64,000 bases of DNA from Ascaphus truei (GCA_036426205.1 CM071568.1:49185301-49249300); one strand, 5' to 3'. Positions 12,038-24,319 are shown, numbered from the stretch's first letter. Notes: generated by a model not told the origin, from the sequence alone. Numbers and translations are program-made.

Positions 12038-12114
12038 GTTAATTCGGTGTGATTCTGTGTGCCTCTCTCTTCTTTTAAATGCTTCTCCGGTCTCGCCGGT
12101 ATTCTGTCATCATG

Positions 12115-12749
12115 ATATAAGAAAGTCATTTGCAAACATTGGCACATTTAAAAGAACGATCCTGTTCTCAAAGATCATATCCCCGATATCCCAAATGTTT
12201 TATTTAAAAGAGCCCCAAATCTTAAAAATAAGTTGGCACCTACAACGTTTAAAGTTACACCACAAGATAGACCAAGCCCTTGGTTAGATAAACCTATAGG
12301 CTTTTTCGGATGCTATTCATGTACCGCATGTAAATATAAAGCAAGTGATAAATTTAAATTTGAATCTAAGGCAACAGGTGAACTGTTTAAAGTAGAAAGT
12401 TATATAAACTGCAAATCAGATTTTGTCATTTATTTATTGCAATGCCCTTGCGGTTTGCAGTACATTGGTCGCACCTCAAGACCATTACGCACTAGAATTT
12501 AAGAACATGTTGGGAAATATTAAAAAAGGCCTTATCACCCACAACTTGTCCAAGCATTTTTTAAATTTCCACAATTCTGATCCAAAATTTCTTAAGTATA
12601 TGGGTATAGAACAGGTGACTAGACACTGGAGAGGGGGCAATAGGATAAATAGTCTAGCCAAAAGAGAGACTTATTGGATTCATAAGATGCAGACTTTAGC
12701 CCCCCTAGGTCTGAATGTGGATATAGATATAGGTGCCTTTTTATCATAG
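12115..12749 (+). pseudogene. Penelope-like RT end and GIY-YIG endonuclease
   Basis: Seen over frameshifts: RT-end residues near 12120-12250, APTTFKVTPQD, a Cys pair CYSCTACKY, then the endonuclease VIYLLQCPCGLQYIGRTSRP (12424-12483) with the Arg of the GIY-YIG core, frameshifted near 12500. It continues HVGNIKKGL-like in the next frame, with HNLSKHFL, GIEQVTRHWRGG and the catalytic-Glu region KRETYWIHKMQTLAPLGLN. Stop at 12747. Known: Penelope-like elements fuse an RT to a C-terminal GIY-YIG nuclease. At least two frameshifts make this copy inactive. Confidence 0.85.
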
Positions 12750-13221
12750 AGTTTCTAATATAGGATTTTTAACATATTATAGAGTTTTTTTGGTATTAAG
12801 AGCCTTTTTAAGGATTATAAATGTTCTTGGGATTATTTAAATATTCATTTTCAATTTTATTTTTATCAGTATTTTAGTTATATATTTATATTTGTATTGC
12901 CATTTTACACTAGTAACTACGTCTTATCTTTTCTCTTCCTCTAGCCGTTTCTCCATTGTATTTATATATTTATTTGTATTTTTAATTGATATGCTTATGC
13001 AATGCTAATTTCCATTCAACCATTCTGATATATATTTATCTCATTTTTTAACTATGTTTTGGATTTAATAAAGATTATTGTGCAAATGTACTATGTTATA
13101 AACTATTCACTGGGTTTTTGACCTCGCGCTATGTACGAGCGCTGAGGGGGTTAACTTATTGTTCCATTCTCTGACTGATGGGCCTATATATAGTATTGAG
13201 GTATCCCCATTCCATCACAAC

Positions 13222-13257
13222 TCCTAACGAAGCATCTAGCGAAACGCTTAGAGTTTG
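13222..13257 (+). ncRNA. Penelope-type terminus, hammerhead-like
   Basis: TCCTAACGAAGCATCTAGCG, then AAACGCTTAGAGTTT. CTAACGA in place of CTGANGA, then a short stem and GAAAC. Confidence 0.4.
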
Positions 13258-13440
13258 TAGCAGAGAACCTGTTCGGAAGGATTGGCAGAACCAAGGCAGA
13301 CACCATACCTAGTGTGAACGTCCGCCCTTAGCTGTGACGCAATAACGGAAGTGACGCGACGGCGGTGACGTATGCGGAAATACACAGCAAGAAGCGAGTG
13401 AGACGCTGTGAAGCTGCCTGCCATTATACTGAAGATTGAT

Positions 13441-14479
13441 TGTATTGTATTGTATTGTATGTCTTTATTTATATAGCGCCATTAGTGTACATAGCGCTTC
13501 ACAGTAGTAATACATGTGGTAATCAAATAAATAACAGATAATATAAATAACAGATCATGGGAATAAGTGCTTTAGACATAAAAGTAACATTTCGGAAGAG
13601 GAGTCCCTGACCTGAGGAGCTTACATTCTAATTGGTAGGTAGGGAGAACGTACAGAGACAGTAGGAGGGAGTTATGGTAAGTGCGTCTGCAGGGGGCCAA
13701 TCTTTATGTATCCTGTGTTCAGAATATCCACAGTGCTATTCATATGCTTCTTTAAGCAAGTGTGTCTTAAGGTGGGTCTTAAAGGTGGATAGAGAGGGTG
13801 CTAGTCGGGTACTGAGGGGAAGGGCATTCCAGAGGTGTGGGGCAGTCAGTGAAAAAGGTTTAAGGCGGGAGAGGGCTTTAGATACAAAAGGGGTAGAAAG
13901 TAGACATCCTTGAGCAGAACGCAAGAGTCGGGATGGTGCATAGCGAGAAATTAGGGCTGAGATGTAAGGAGGAGCAGAAGAGTGTAAAGCTTTAAAAGTG
14001 AGGAGAAGAATGGAGTGTGAGATGCGGGATTTGATCGGAAGCCAGGAGAGGGATTTCATGAGGGGAGATGCTGAGACAGATCTAGGAAAGAGTAGAGTGA
14101 TTCTGGCAGCAGCATTTAGGATAGATTGTAGGGGAGACAGGTGAGAGGCAGGAAGGCCAGACAGCAGGAGGTTACAGTAATCAAGACGGGAGAGAATGAG
14201 GGCCTGAGTCAGAGTTTTAGCAGTCGAACAACATAGGAAAGGGCGTATCTTAGTTATATTGCGGAGGAAAAAGCGACAAGTTTTAGAAATGTTTTGAATG
14301 TGAGGGGCGAATGTGAGAGAGGAGTCGAGTGTGACCCCTAGGCAGCGTGCTTGGGCTACTGGGTGAATGATTGTAGTTCCAACAGTAATGTGGAAGGAGG
14401 TAGTAGGGCCAGGTTTGGGAGGAAGTATGAGGAGCTCTGTTTTAGCCATGTTGAGTTGATTGGCGGTTCTCTCCCCCAC
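13441..14479 (-). mobile_element. L2-clade LINE, 5'-truncated
   Basis: Minus strand. Open frame 14479-13736 encodes the end of an L2 reverse transcriptase: KTELLILPPK, CLGVTLDSSLTF, LDYCNLLLSGLP, WLPIKSRISHSILLLTFKAL and APHLWNALP, all classical L2 residues. It lacks the catalytic YADD block because the copy is 5'-truncated. A 3' UTR follows to an (ATACA)n tail at 13441-13460. It is unusually intact (247 codons without a stop), suggesting a young insertion. It lies inside the Penelope-like tail. Confidence 0.88.
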
Positions 14480-14874
14480 CCGATTATTTTATGGCACAAG
14501 TGAGTTTAATGTACTCTTGTTAATTTTGTGAATATACTGAGTCCGAATAGTATGCACTATTGTGGTTTTTCTTTATTTTCATACCCACATACTGAGGGAT
14601 ATCCTAACATTTGCGGTTGAAAAGGGCTCCAGTCAGAGAGAGAAGGATCTCTGACATGTGATATCATACTGCGATTTTTGTGAGTTTCATTCTATAGATT
14701 ACTACGAACCTTAGCAGTGATTACAGTCTGCACTATATTTGTTTATTTTTCTTACATATATCACGATATTTTCCTGCGCTCCTCCTCACCTCCAAGCAAA
14801 AGAAATCTCCATATCCTGGGATCTGGAACTGTCCCACCAGAGGAAGTTGAGCTGCTTTGTACACATTTTATTAT

Positions 14875-15201
14875 CTATTCACTGTTTGGTGTAAGGTGTA
14901 TCTGTGTATTTTCATGTTGCACATATAACATTATTTCTTTATTTATCACTTGGGAAGCGCCCAGTCCATCCCACACCCCCCCACTCCCTTTTCTCTTGAA
15001 TTCATTCTCAACGTCTGAATAAGGCCCGAAGGGACACTGCTCCGTGTGGTGGGGTTCTTTACACCAGGAACACATTTTCTTCCCTATATTTACAGAGTCT
15101 GTATTTGACTTCAGCTGGGTGGCCATTTTAAATTCCCAGGGTTCTATTTCTTTAAATACAATGCTTGCTAGCTGCCCATTTTCTGGCTTCAGCAAAGGCA
15201 T
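14875..15201 (-). pseudogene. gag-like fragment with zinc-knuckle-like motif
   Basis: Downstream of the primer site on the minus strand. An open frame with MCSWCKEPHHTEQCPFGPY. The C-x2-C-x4-H-x3-C spacing is one residue short of the canonical retroviral CCHC knuckle. Upstream codons to about 15430 contain stops. It breaks off where the Penelope-like tail begins. Assignment as a gag nucleocapsid is inferred from position and motif. Confidence 0.4.
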
Positions 15202-15608
15202 TTGCTTTAAACCATTTACTTGCTATGTGCAATTCCTCCGCTTCAGCAACAGAATTTGGTTTTCTGCTTGAGTTCAGTAATTTTCAGTCTCATCTTTGGG
15301 TATTATGGCATTCACTCTTCACACTTTTGGTGCCTGTTTTACTCCCAAGATACATAGGCAGACTTTTTTTTACTTGCAGAAAAAAAAACATTCTTTGCAG
15401 TGGAATATTTCTTTCACTCCCGGCATGGTAACTCAACACTCAGCAATTGGCTTTGGAATACCTTTTACACAGTTCAGCAATCCCTTTTTCCCCTTTAGGG
15501 CAATTTGCTTTGCTGCATGTGATTGTTTATGTTGCTCAGGCTGTTTACAAAATAAAAAAAAAATCCATAGGAAATCTCCGGCACTTTTAACTTCAAAGGC
15601 CACCTCTC

Positions 15609-15626
15609 ATCCCACTTCTACCACCA
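15609..15626 (-). promoter_or_regulatory. primer binding site, tRNA-Leu-like
   Basis: Minus strand TGGTGGTAGAAGTGGGAT, two bases downstream of the LTR end. It resembles the complement of a tRNA-Leu 3' end (TGGTGTCAGGAGTGGGAT). Confidence 0.6.
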
Positions 15627-15628
15627 TA

Positions 15629-16265
15629 TGTAGGAGGACATGTGCAGAGGTACACAATGGAGACTGTTGTAAGGTGAAATTATAACAAGGCTTTATTGTG
15701 CCTGTCGCTTTAAACACAGCAAAAAATCAACATAAGCGAAATAGTGAGCCAAACAAAAAAACCTATCTCTGCTTTGGAGACTATCTACACATGTAGCTCA
15801 GCCCTCTCTGACTGGGTTGGTTAGCAAAGCTATTTACCAGCCCCAAATCATGGAGACATTTATCAATACACAGACAAAGATAATAGTCTTATACGAAAAA
15901 GTCTTATCTGTTAGCTGGGCTGTTGTAGGGGAAGCTTCTCTGCTCTTTTGGAACTGCACCCATGTGTGCACAGGAAATGTCAGGCTCCAAGTTTAGAATC
16001 TTGACCCCTTTGTCTTGTGGTCAGCTTGTCGCCCATGACATCTGTCCTTCCTTGGTTCAGCCCAGTTGTGGACTAAGGAATCTCTCCTCTGTCTCCTAGT
16101 TCAGCTCAGGTGTGAGCTAAGGAGTCTCACTTCCTGTCTCAAAAGACAGGCTTTTCTAAGCAATCTAATCAGGCAGGTGGTGTTAGTTAATTGCCTACCA
16201 GCAGTTAACCACCACACTGCTGGATTAGAGGCACATTTGGGAACAGGGATAAGTCCCCTGTTACA
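15629..16265 (-). repeat. 5' LTR of a minus-strand LTR retrotransposon
   Basis: Reading minus: TGTAACAGGGGACTTATCCC to CTCCTACA, 637 bp, AATAAAG at 15697-15691. It is followed after two bases by a primer binding site and then gag-leader-like sequence. No 3' LTR is in the window, so the element is truncated. Confidence 0.7.
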
Positions 16266-16269
16266 CCCA

Positions 16270-17136
16270 CCTTCTGAGCATATCCTTAACCCTCAATCTC
16301 TAATGTATGTATGGATGGATTTATTAGTGATGTAACGGGTATCCGGAAATTACCTGGTACCCGGCATACCCGGCCATATTTAAAGTACCCGGAAATTAGG
16401 GAGCTGGGACCCGGTGCCAGGTAATTTACAGTCTGCTCTGCCCCCTCTGTCCTCCTCCCCTGGAGAACGGCAGGAGCACAGCAGCAGAAGACATACTTGC
16501 AGGCGACAGCAGAGGGCGAGGAGGACCGCGGAGGGTGAGGAGGACCACAGCGACATCCTGGTGGCGGTGGGAGCAGTGAAAGACATCATTCACAGCTGGT
16601 GCCGGTGGGAACAGAGGAACGTGACCGGAGCTGGAAGTTTACTATTGGACAGCCGGGGAGGAGCAACCGGTTTGGAGGAGCAGAGCAAAGTGGAAGAGGT
16701 TTTCGGAACAGAGACACAGGACCGACTTGCATGATACATCTGCGAAGTCTGGCTTGAAGCCAGAAAACAGTGCAGACTTTGACCGACATTCATACCAAGG
16801 GCCAGGATGGATTCAAATCTACACCTCTCCTGGATGACACTACCTTGATGCTGTTATTCTTCGTTTGTTAGTTGTTATTTTTTCTCAATACAATCTTTAA
16901 TTGATGGTATCACACTACTGTGTTTTTTCCCTTTCCCGCCCGCCCCCTTTTTCCTCCCTCACCCCTTTTTTTGCCAGTCTATGCAGATTTGTGGATCCAG
17001 AGGTTTAATTATGTAATATAATACCTTTATTATGTAAGCCATTTTTTCAATTTTGTTCACGTATTAAATCACATATGCACACCTACCAGACATTTGTTTA
17101 CGCTCCCAATATCTGTGTTTTCTGTACCATACAGAC
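16270..17136. other. unassigned repeat-like stretch
   Basis: 16330-16410 has repeated GGTACCCGG/ACCCGG(C) motifs. GAGGAGGACC repeats occur near 16517-16550. No coding family recognised. Confidence 0.45.
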
Positions 17137-17473
17137 CAGTGGTGCGCAAACTGGGGGGCGGGAGATTTGTCTGGGGGAGCGCGGGCGGTTGCAGAGGTCC
17201 CGCACTCTTTCCCCAGGCATTTAAATTAAATGCCGGGGGATCACGTGAGGCCTCTGCAATAAGAAAACTTACAGAGATTCAGACATTGTGACGGGTCTCC
17301 ATGACAACGCGGCATCAAATGACGTCGCGGGGTCATGTGACGTGACAGGCGTCAAATGACGCAGCGGGTCACGTGACCCCAGAGCGTCATCTGAAGCGGC
17401 AGCAGGTAGGGGGGGGCGCGAATCCAGAGCAGGCCAGACAGGGGGGCGCAGCAGGAAAAGTTTGCGCTCCCTG
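17137..17473. repeat. hAT MITE, family B, copy 1
   Basis: CAGTGGTGCGCAAACTGGGG to AGTTTGCGCTCCCTG, with internal palindrome GGCATTTAAATTAAATGCC and TCAAATGACG motifs. Flanks ATACAGAC/ATATAGGAC resemble each other. Confidence 0.7.
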
Positions 17474-18860
17474 ATATAGGACAAAAGGAACTTTGTCTAT
17501 TTGAGAGCTGCACCGAATATCACCTTAATATTTAATATCTATTTTGCACTTATTAGATCATTAATTTGCGCTCATTGCATCCACCCCACATGGTCAGTTG
17601 CGTGACCTGCCATAAAAACACTACATGTATTTTTAAGCTGTAATTGGTAACTCAAATTAACCTCTGGTGTGCCAGATTTATTAAACATACTGAATATCTT
17701 CTGGCATTATCATTCCACTTATCAATATCTTTAATGATTCTACTTAACTTCTATTATGCTTTCCCTTTGTGCAAACTTTTCTCCCTTTCTCAATGCCTTT
17801 CAATCTATATTCCTGTCACACGTTTATACTTTGTTACACTCCCTCACTTAGTATTCATTCTGTCACTCTCACACTGTCTCTCCTGCACTCGTCCTTTTTA
17901 TTTATTTCACATTATGATATTTATTCGTTAGTTGCTGCCTTTATTTCTAGGTTTTCACTATCATGTACTCTATTTACCGTCTTGTCCCTTCAGTTTCTCA
18001 ATAGTTACTCTTTCTACTTTCTCTAACTCTTACTTTCCCCTTTGTTAAAGTCCCTAGCATTCTAAAGTTGCCGGGGCAACCCTGGCTGGAGCGGAATGGT
18101 CACAATTACAAATGCTTGTGTATATTCTGGATATGCAAAAACGGGGGATTTGGTCAAATGACCTTTTAATTAATCAATAGCTCTTTGCTACGTTTTACCC
18201 AATTAACGGAACTTCTTTTGTTAATTTTTCCCTTTGCTGCATCTCTCAGGACCTTATGAAGTGGCGTTGCCATGGAAGCAAAGTGTTTAACAAAACAGCG
18301 ATAATAGTTCTGTCTCCATGTTCCTCAATCCCCTGCATTTTCTATTATCTGTTGGTCATTAGACTCCATATCCTGTTTGTGACACCAATTTTGTGATGGA
18401 CCGCATCAGGGTGGGGGCAACACTTTTCAGAGGTGCAGATCTGATCAACATTTCTGTAGTTTGTTGAACAACCCTATCCAAAGTAGCTTGCACACAGGAT
18501 GCAAGGTGAGATTGGGTGGGTCAGGCCGGGCCAGAAACACCGTTACATATACAAGTCTCGTCTGGTTTTATTTTTCTGGGGGGTCTGACTATGGTGCACT
18601 AAGAGAGCGTGGACTCAGGCCCCCGCCCTGACGTATACCTCTTTCTTAATCCATTTTCTTATATTTGTTGGGGATTAGAGCATGACCCTCTACATTGCGA
18701 AGAAGCTTGATATGCTGTATCACCTCTTTCATCTCCATGTGCCTTAGACATCACATTGATTGTACAGTTTGTGAGGCCCACTTTACGTCCCTTAAAAGGA
18801 GCATAAGCTTCCCCGCTCCTCGCTCTCCCCCCCCCCCCCCCCCCAAAAAAAGTCCCCCTA
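17474..18860. other. nothing firm; partial SINE body
   Basis: AT-rich. 18380-18545 (TGTGACACC...CCGTTACA) may be an LTR scrap; 18725-18770 matches the SINE body. A C-run is at 18830-18844. Confidence 0.45.
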
Positions 18861-19180
18861 AGTGCGAAGCAGGTCTGGAGCTGAACTACGTTAATTTCAA
18901 CTCCGGGGACCAACTGCTTCCCGAGACACGTAGGTGGTGCCGGTAGCAGCTCTGTACGTTTAAATGTCCTGGTCACGAGGGTCAAAAGGGAGCCGGAAGG
19001 GATGACGTCATGGCTTCCTATTGACCCACATGACGGGGGAGCTTTAAATCCTTCATTTCAATAGCCCCACATAACCCTGCCACCGGCACCACCTACAGAG
19101 TTAAGCATCTCTGAAAGCGGGGTCCCCAGAGCTGAAATGAATGCGTCTGAGCTCTGGAGTCCCCCTGCTTCAATGCTATC
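18860..19180. repeat. fold-back element, copy 1
   Basis: Arms 18868-18925 and 19110-19172 are inverted copies (GAGCTGAA...CCGGGGACC / GGGTCCCCAGAGCTGAAAT). The centre holds GATGACGTCATGGCTTCCTATTG. Confidence 0.6.
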
Positions 19181-19688
19181 ACTAGAAAAATATCTTTGAA
19201 ACAAGGGAAAGCAGGATATCTGCTTTAAAAACAGTAGTGGGCCTGCCATTCATTTCAAGAAATATTAAACCTGTTCTTTGGATCCTATTTTTTTTGCAGT
19301 GCACAATATCTGTGATAATAGATTAGAAGAGGGGAGAGTCTCTTGTAAATAAAGTCAATTTTCTATGAGAAAAAGGTTGAATTGTAAGTTTGTAAAGGAA
19401 GTAGCAGCCCTGTGGGTTTATACATAAAAGAATAGTGGTACTCTTAACAAACCTCCCCCCCCCCCCACACACAGCATCAACACACCTCAAAGTAAACACA
19501 GTCAGTAACTCAATGTACCTGCCAATTGTACTGTAAATATGATGTAAATTACATGAAATATAAGGGTGTGCCATTGCAAGCGAAGACTTGATGGAATTTA
19601 GGGTGTAACTCCTACAGTATGAGAAAATTCTTAAATGTTAAACATGGTGAGTGAAAAAGGGGGTGAGTTTCAGATCCATAAACAGTTA

Positions 19689-19998
19689 GGCTGTGGACAT
19701 ACTGCACGCGATGGCACGAGCGGCACTAACAAATTAATGTAAGTGCACCTGTCCGGCCATGCTGCCCGATATGCGATGCGCGCGGCAGGATTTTGAGCAG
19801 ACAAAAAAAAATTGGATTTTTCGCGCGACCGCAGCATCATGGCCGCGTCACGTGAGCATTTGCATCAATGAGGGAGAACCAGCGTGGTGACGTCTCGGCC
19901 TCGCCTCCCCGCCGCGTGAGTGAGCAGTGCCCACAGATCGCTGAGGCGCGCGTGCCTACTATCGCTCTGTCACGCACGCACTATGGCCGCTCATAGCC
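19689..19998. repeat. Harbinger-type MITE, copy C
   Basis: Starts GGCTGTGGACATACTGC, ends CTCATAGCC, flanked TTA/TTG. Inverted ends are imperfect. Carries the core in minus orientation, like copy B. Confidence 0.55.
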
Positions 19999-20299
19999 TT
20001 GTTTTCCAGTCAAAAGTTGTTCGGCGACATAGGCACTGCTTCTGACACTACCATCTCCCAGCATGCTCAGCGAATCCCACGTACAGGTCACTGTGAGAAT
20101 GGTATGTTCGCAGACAGGGTGGAACAGAAACCCCGTCACGTTTAGCTCTTTAAAAAAAAGACATCCCCCCCAAATCTTTTTTAAAATAAACTTACATTTA
20201 TATGTTCCAAGACTACTTTTGATAGATTTTTTTGTTTTTACTTAAAGAAGCATGTGCTCTCACCCCAAAAAATAAAAGTTTTCCCCCTAGGTGGAAAAC

Positions 20300-20640
20300 A
20301 GGGGATCTCCGGAGCTGAACCGCATTCATTTCAGCTTCAGGGACCCCCTACTTCCTGAAATATTATCTATGTAAGTGGTGCCGGTAACAGCTCCACAGGT
20401 TTAAATATTCAGGTCACGTGGGCCAATAGGAAGCCGCATGTGATGATGTCACGCTTTCCTATTGGCCCGAGAAACGCAGGAGCTTTAAATCCGCCATTTC
20501 GATAGCCCCAGATAGCTCAGCTCCAGCTGCTACAGACATCCCCTATGGAGGTATCTCGGGAAGCAGGGGGTCCCCAGAGCCGAAATGAATGCGATTCAGC
20601 TCCGGAAACCCCCTGATTCAATCCTATATCTCTAAAAGAA
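20300..20640. repeat. fold-back element, copy 2
   Basis: Arms 20308-20360 and 20555-20606, with centre GGGCCAATAGGAAGC...GCTTTCCTATTGGCCC forming a second hairpin. A third partial relative is near 59400-59590. Confidence 0.65.
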
Positions 20641-21055
20641 GAAGGGAAAAGGAAAGCAGTCTTGGCCCTTTTATAGTAATCTTTTCTTGTTCTTTCCAAC
20701 GCTTTTATTTTTTAAATCTGATGCTCCATTCAGGAGATATAAGCGTTTGAAATTAAGTGTGGTCTACAGGTTACCATGGTAACTCCAGACGCTAGACATT
20801 AAGGTTACTAACATTATAAGAGTTGAACTCGTACATGTTTCTGGGGAGGGGATTGATACTTTAAGAGATGTTCATTGGCAAAAAGCAGCTAGTCTGGGAA
20901 TTGATAAATAGTGCAGTGGTTGGTATTGAATGCTGGTCATCCTTGCACGACCCCCCGTATTTATCCATGTGCAGTGAGCATGTTTCATTCTTAAAGCACC
21001 TGCAGTTTGCCAATGAACGTTTTTTGGAACGGGGGATCGCAGTGATCGTATAGGC

Positions 21056-21206
21056 CAGGGGTGGCCAACAGGTCAAGTTTTAAGGCTATCCCTGCTGCAG
21101 CACAGGGTGGCTCAGTCATAATGACTGAGCCACCTGTGCTGAAGCAGGGATATCCTTCAAATCTGACCTGTTGGTGGCCTTTTAGGTCTGGAATTGACCA
21201 CCCCTG
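21056..21206. repeat. hAT palindromic MITE, copy 2
   Basis: CAGGGGTGGCCAAC to GACCACCCCTG, central GGCTCAGTC-ATAAT-GACTGAGCC. Flanks GTATAGG/CATATAGG are a near 8-bp duplication. Confidence 0.75.
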
Positions 21207-21212
21207 ACATAT

Positions 21213-22423
21213 AGGGTTGCTAGGTGGCTTCTCCAAAAATACTGGACCCAATGGTGAAAGGTGCGACACGCTCAAGACACACACACCCCTCATGTCTCTC
21301 GGCTCCATACTGTTTCCTCCTCTCCTCGTCCAGACCACCATGCTCCTGACACCCCCTCCTGATTTGCTGCATTACCCAGCAGCAGCCAATCAGGATGGAG
21401 GAAGCTGCCCAGCCCCCTAGCAAACAGCCCTGCTCTCTCCCTGCTCTGGGAAATCCCCCGGCCCCCCAAGCCGGTCAGGTCACTATGTCCAGAGAGGCAA
21501 TACCGGTATACACATACATGTCTAGTAGTACCTCTAATCTTTTACCTGACACCTGGCAACACAACCATAGGCAACGGCTCAGCAATCCAATTACTAGGAT
21601 AAAGAGTATGTTGAACATACAGCTGCTTCACATGCATGTGGAAAAAGCAACAACAAACTTATTTTGGGCAACGTTTGTCTCGTAGAATAGTTGACGCCTT
21701 GCAAACATTTTGCATATAGTTCTGACAGTGTTGACAAAGTGAGAATATGACGTAAGGGGGGGGGGATCTGACATAACAGCACTGGGATCTAAGCAACCAT
21801 TTTGAGTCAGCATCCATCTTAGGTGCCTGATATTGTCTATTGTCTGTATGAAAGTGGAATGAACGTTAGTTTAAAATACATTTTTTTCTTCTGAAGTTCC
21901 AATTGATATTGAGCGGTTCAGCTAAGCCAAAAACCTTGAGAACAAGAGCAATGTGCCAATGTTATGAAAATACGCGACAGATAGGCACTGTCCGAGGGGG
22001 GGGGCAATATGTTCTGTATGTAGAGTAAAAGTCACCGGCTTGTATAAGGAATATTAGCTGAATCATTTCATTTCTAATATGCATCCCATAATAATGCTTT
22101 AACTCGATGTGTTCGTGTGCATAAGTTTGTTTACCTTTTACGCTCACGTAGTGACGACACGCAACCTTGTAGAGGGGGCGTGGGTTTAGTATTTTGTGTA
22201 TAAATAAGGCCTGTATGCACCATGTCTTTGGGAGGGTTTTATTTTGAAACTCTCCTCTGCGTGTGCACCGCACACGCAATAAACTTATCTGTCATTCTGC
22301 AAAATATATCCTCAGACTTGTGTTTTTATTCACAAGCTTTTACAGCGTACATAGCACTACCCATAGAAATCAACATCTCTTGCAATCCAGTTGTTGATGT
22401 GCAATGTAGAGGGAGGTACGTAT
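21213..22423. other. nothing recognised
   Basis: No exon or clear repeat. G-runs at 21757 and 21997. Confidence 0.5.
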
Positions 22424-22582
22424 CATTTTTATTTATATAGCACCACAGGTTATGCAGCGCTTTACTAAATTACAATAGAAAGTAAATAAAGTACAAACAA
22501 TGGGGATAAGCGTGACAGATAAATGACAACATAAAGCATAGGGTGTCCCCGCCCCGAAGAGCTTACAATCTAATTGGTATAA
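22424..22582 (-). repeat. L2-type 3' UTR fragment
   Basis: Matches the 3' UTR of the L2 at 13441-13640 (TATTTATATAGC, GAAGAGCTTACAATCTAATTGG) on the same strand. No coding part. Confidence 0.7.
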
Positions 22583-23054
22583 GCCTGGGACCCATAACTC
22601 TTTCCCCCTCTTTTGATAGGCATGCCATCATTGATGACATCACAATGAGCTAATAATGCGTCTCCAATTTGGTTCCCTGACTCTTTTTTTTTTTTTTTTA
22701 TCACTAAGCTACTCCTCTGCATTTCACAGGAAGATCTATATGCAGAGCTCCCACAATAAGATGTGTTGCCCTGAGAGCATCTCTGAGTAACGTAATATTG
22801 CAGAGCGGAAATCAGGAAACGATGATGTTGCAGATGGTGTTCCTTGTGCCTGCTCGCGGATGTGTGGCTGCCCTTTCAAAGTCAAACACAGAAATTGTGA
22901 ATGCCATTCTTATCATTCCTTATATATTACAACATCAACAGTTCAGATTACAAGAACACATATGACCTCAACAATCTGCTGCATTTTCCCATGACAAAGA
23001 CAGTCATTCATAGCTTTTTCTTTTGTCTTCTAATTTCACTTTTGTGACAGACAA

Positions 23055-23362
23055 AGATTTAATGCCTTTTTGTACATATAGTTATATTATATTTCTTCCT
23101 TTCTCGTATGTAACTGTTTCATACGCCTATAACTTATTTTATCTTTAACTGTTCATGCAATGTCTTTATATTAATGTATAACCCGGTTTACCTAATGTAA
23201 TGCAATGTCTTTATATATAATGTATAATCCTGTTCACTTATGTAACTATGTATTTGTAACCATGTATTATTTGTCATCATAACTCTAGGCCAGGACGTAC
23301 TTAAAAATGAGAGGTAACTCTCAATGTATTACTTCCTGGTAAAACATTTGAATAAATAAATA
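23055..23362 (+). repeat. LINE/SINE 3' end with hairpin, copy 2
   Basis: Longest copy. Includes a 40-base internal tandem duplication (TGCAATGTCTTTATAT...) upstream of the hairpin and an AATAAATAAATAG tail. Confidence 0.75.
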
Positions 23363-23380
23363 GTATAATGTAGTCTACAG

Positions 23381-23667
23381 CAGGGGTGCACAAGGCGGGA
23401 GATTTTCCAGGGGGTGAGGGGCGCGGCAGCTAGAGAGGTCCCGCTCTCTCCCCCAAGGCATTTAAATTAAATGCCAGGGGACCGAGCAAGGCCTCTGCAG
23501 CTTCTCTTCCCTGGTCTTCGGCGTCGCCATGGTAACCCGGTGCCATAGCAATGTGATGTCACGTGACCACGCTACGTCATTTGACGCGGGAGCCAAGCAG
23601 GAGGGGGCACGCGAGCCGGGAGGTGAGCAGGCAGAGGGGCGCAGGGTCAAAACTTTGAGCACCCTTG
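23381..23667. repeat. hAT MITE, family B, copy 2
   Basis: CAGGGGTGCACAAGG to TGAGCACCCTTG, flanked by perfect 8-bp GTCTACAG (23373-23380, 23668-23675). Same GGCATTTAAATTAAATGCC palindrome. Confidence 0.85.
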
Positions 23668-23959
23668 GTCTACAGTATATGGCAAATATGTGAGCTTCTC
23701 ATTTTGTTTTTAATGCACCTAGCGTCTCTTTGCTTTATATTTCTTATTATAGAAATAGAATACATAACCACGCAAAAACGTTTAAACACAAATAGAAGAG
23801 AATTTACGGCATTTGATTAGCTTGGTAACGTGACTACCCCACTCACTCCACAGGCACTAACTTTTCCTCTCACCCATCCTCATGTACATCTACTGTCTCC
23901 CAACATACCACTGTGATCAATTTCTCCCCATTTTCTACTATATATCCCATTATTGTCTG

Positions 23960-24295
23960 TTGCACAGGGGTCGATTGGCCTATCAGGCGTCCAGGCACGC
24001 CCCGGTGGGCCGGCACTGCCTGTGATAGGGGCCACTGTCCCAGCGGCACCCCAGCCCATGCAGCAGCCTTGTGGTCTCTGCACTCCTCTCCGGCCTCATA
24101 TTGGCGACAGAATGTACTTTCTCCAAGGCAGCATCTCCTCCTGCAGTGACGCGTAGTCATGGTGACCCGACATCACATGGCGATGCGTCGCCATGACAAC
24201 GCAACGTGACATAATGCCGCATCGTAGGTGGGCCGGTATGGGAGAAAAAATGCCTGGGCCAATATTTGTTTTCGATCCGCCCCCCGCTCTTGTAT
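23960..24295. repeat. hAT-like GC-rich repeat
   Basis: Starts near CAGGGGTCGATTGGCC, with a core of CGTCGCCATGACAACG-type palindromes similar to the family B interior. Ends unclear. Confidence 0.4.
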
Positions 24296-24319
24296 ACAAT
24301 TTTTTACACCATATAAATA

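Larger units (their letters stand above)
11900..14870 (+). mobile_element. Penelope-like element, 3' part, split by an L2 insertion
   Basis: Contains the end of the RT and the GIY-YIG endonuclease (12115-12749), an AT-rich 3' region, a hammerhead-like terminal motif (13222-13257) and, beyond the inserted L2 (13441-14479), more AT-rich tail. The left boundary and the minus-strand terminus at 12003-12037 may belong to a second, inverted copy. Confidence 0.65.

Noticed and set aside
15012..15040. another hammerhead-like motif (CTGAATAAGGCCCGAAGGG)
   Set aside because: It is part of the gag-like coding frame on the minus strand and lacks a good stem.
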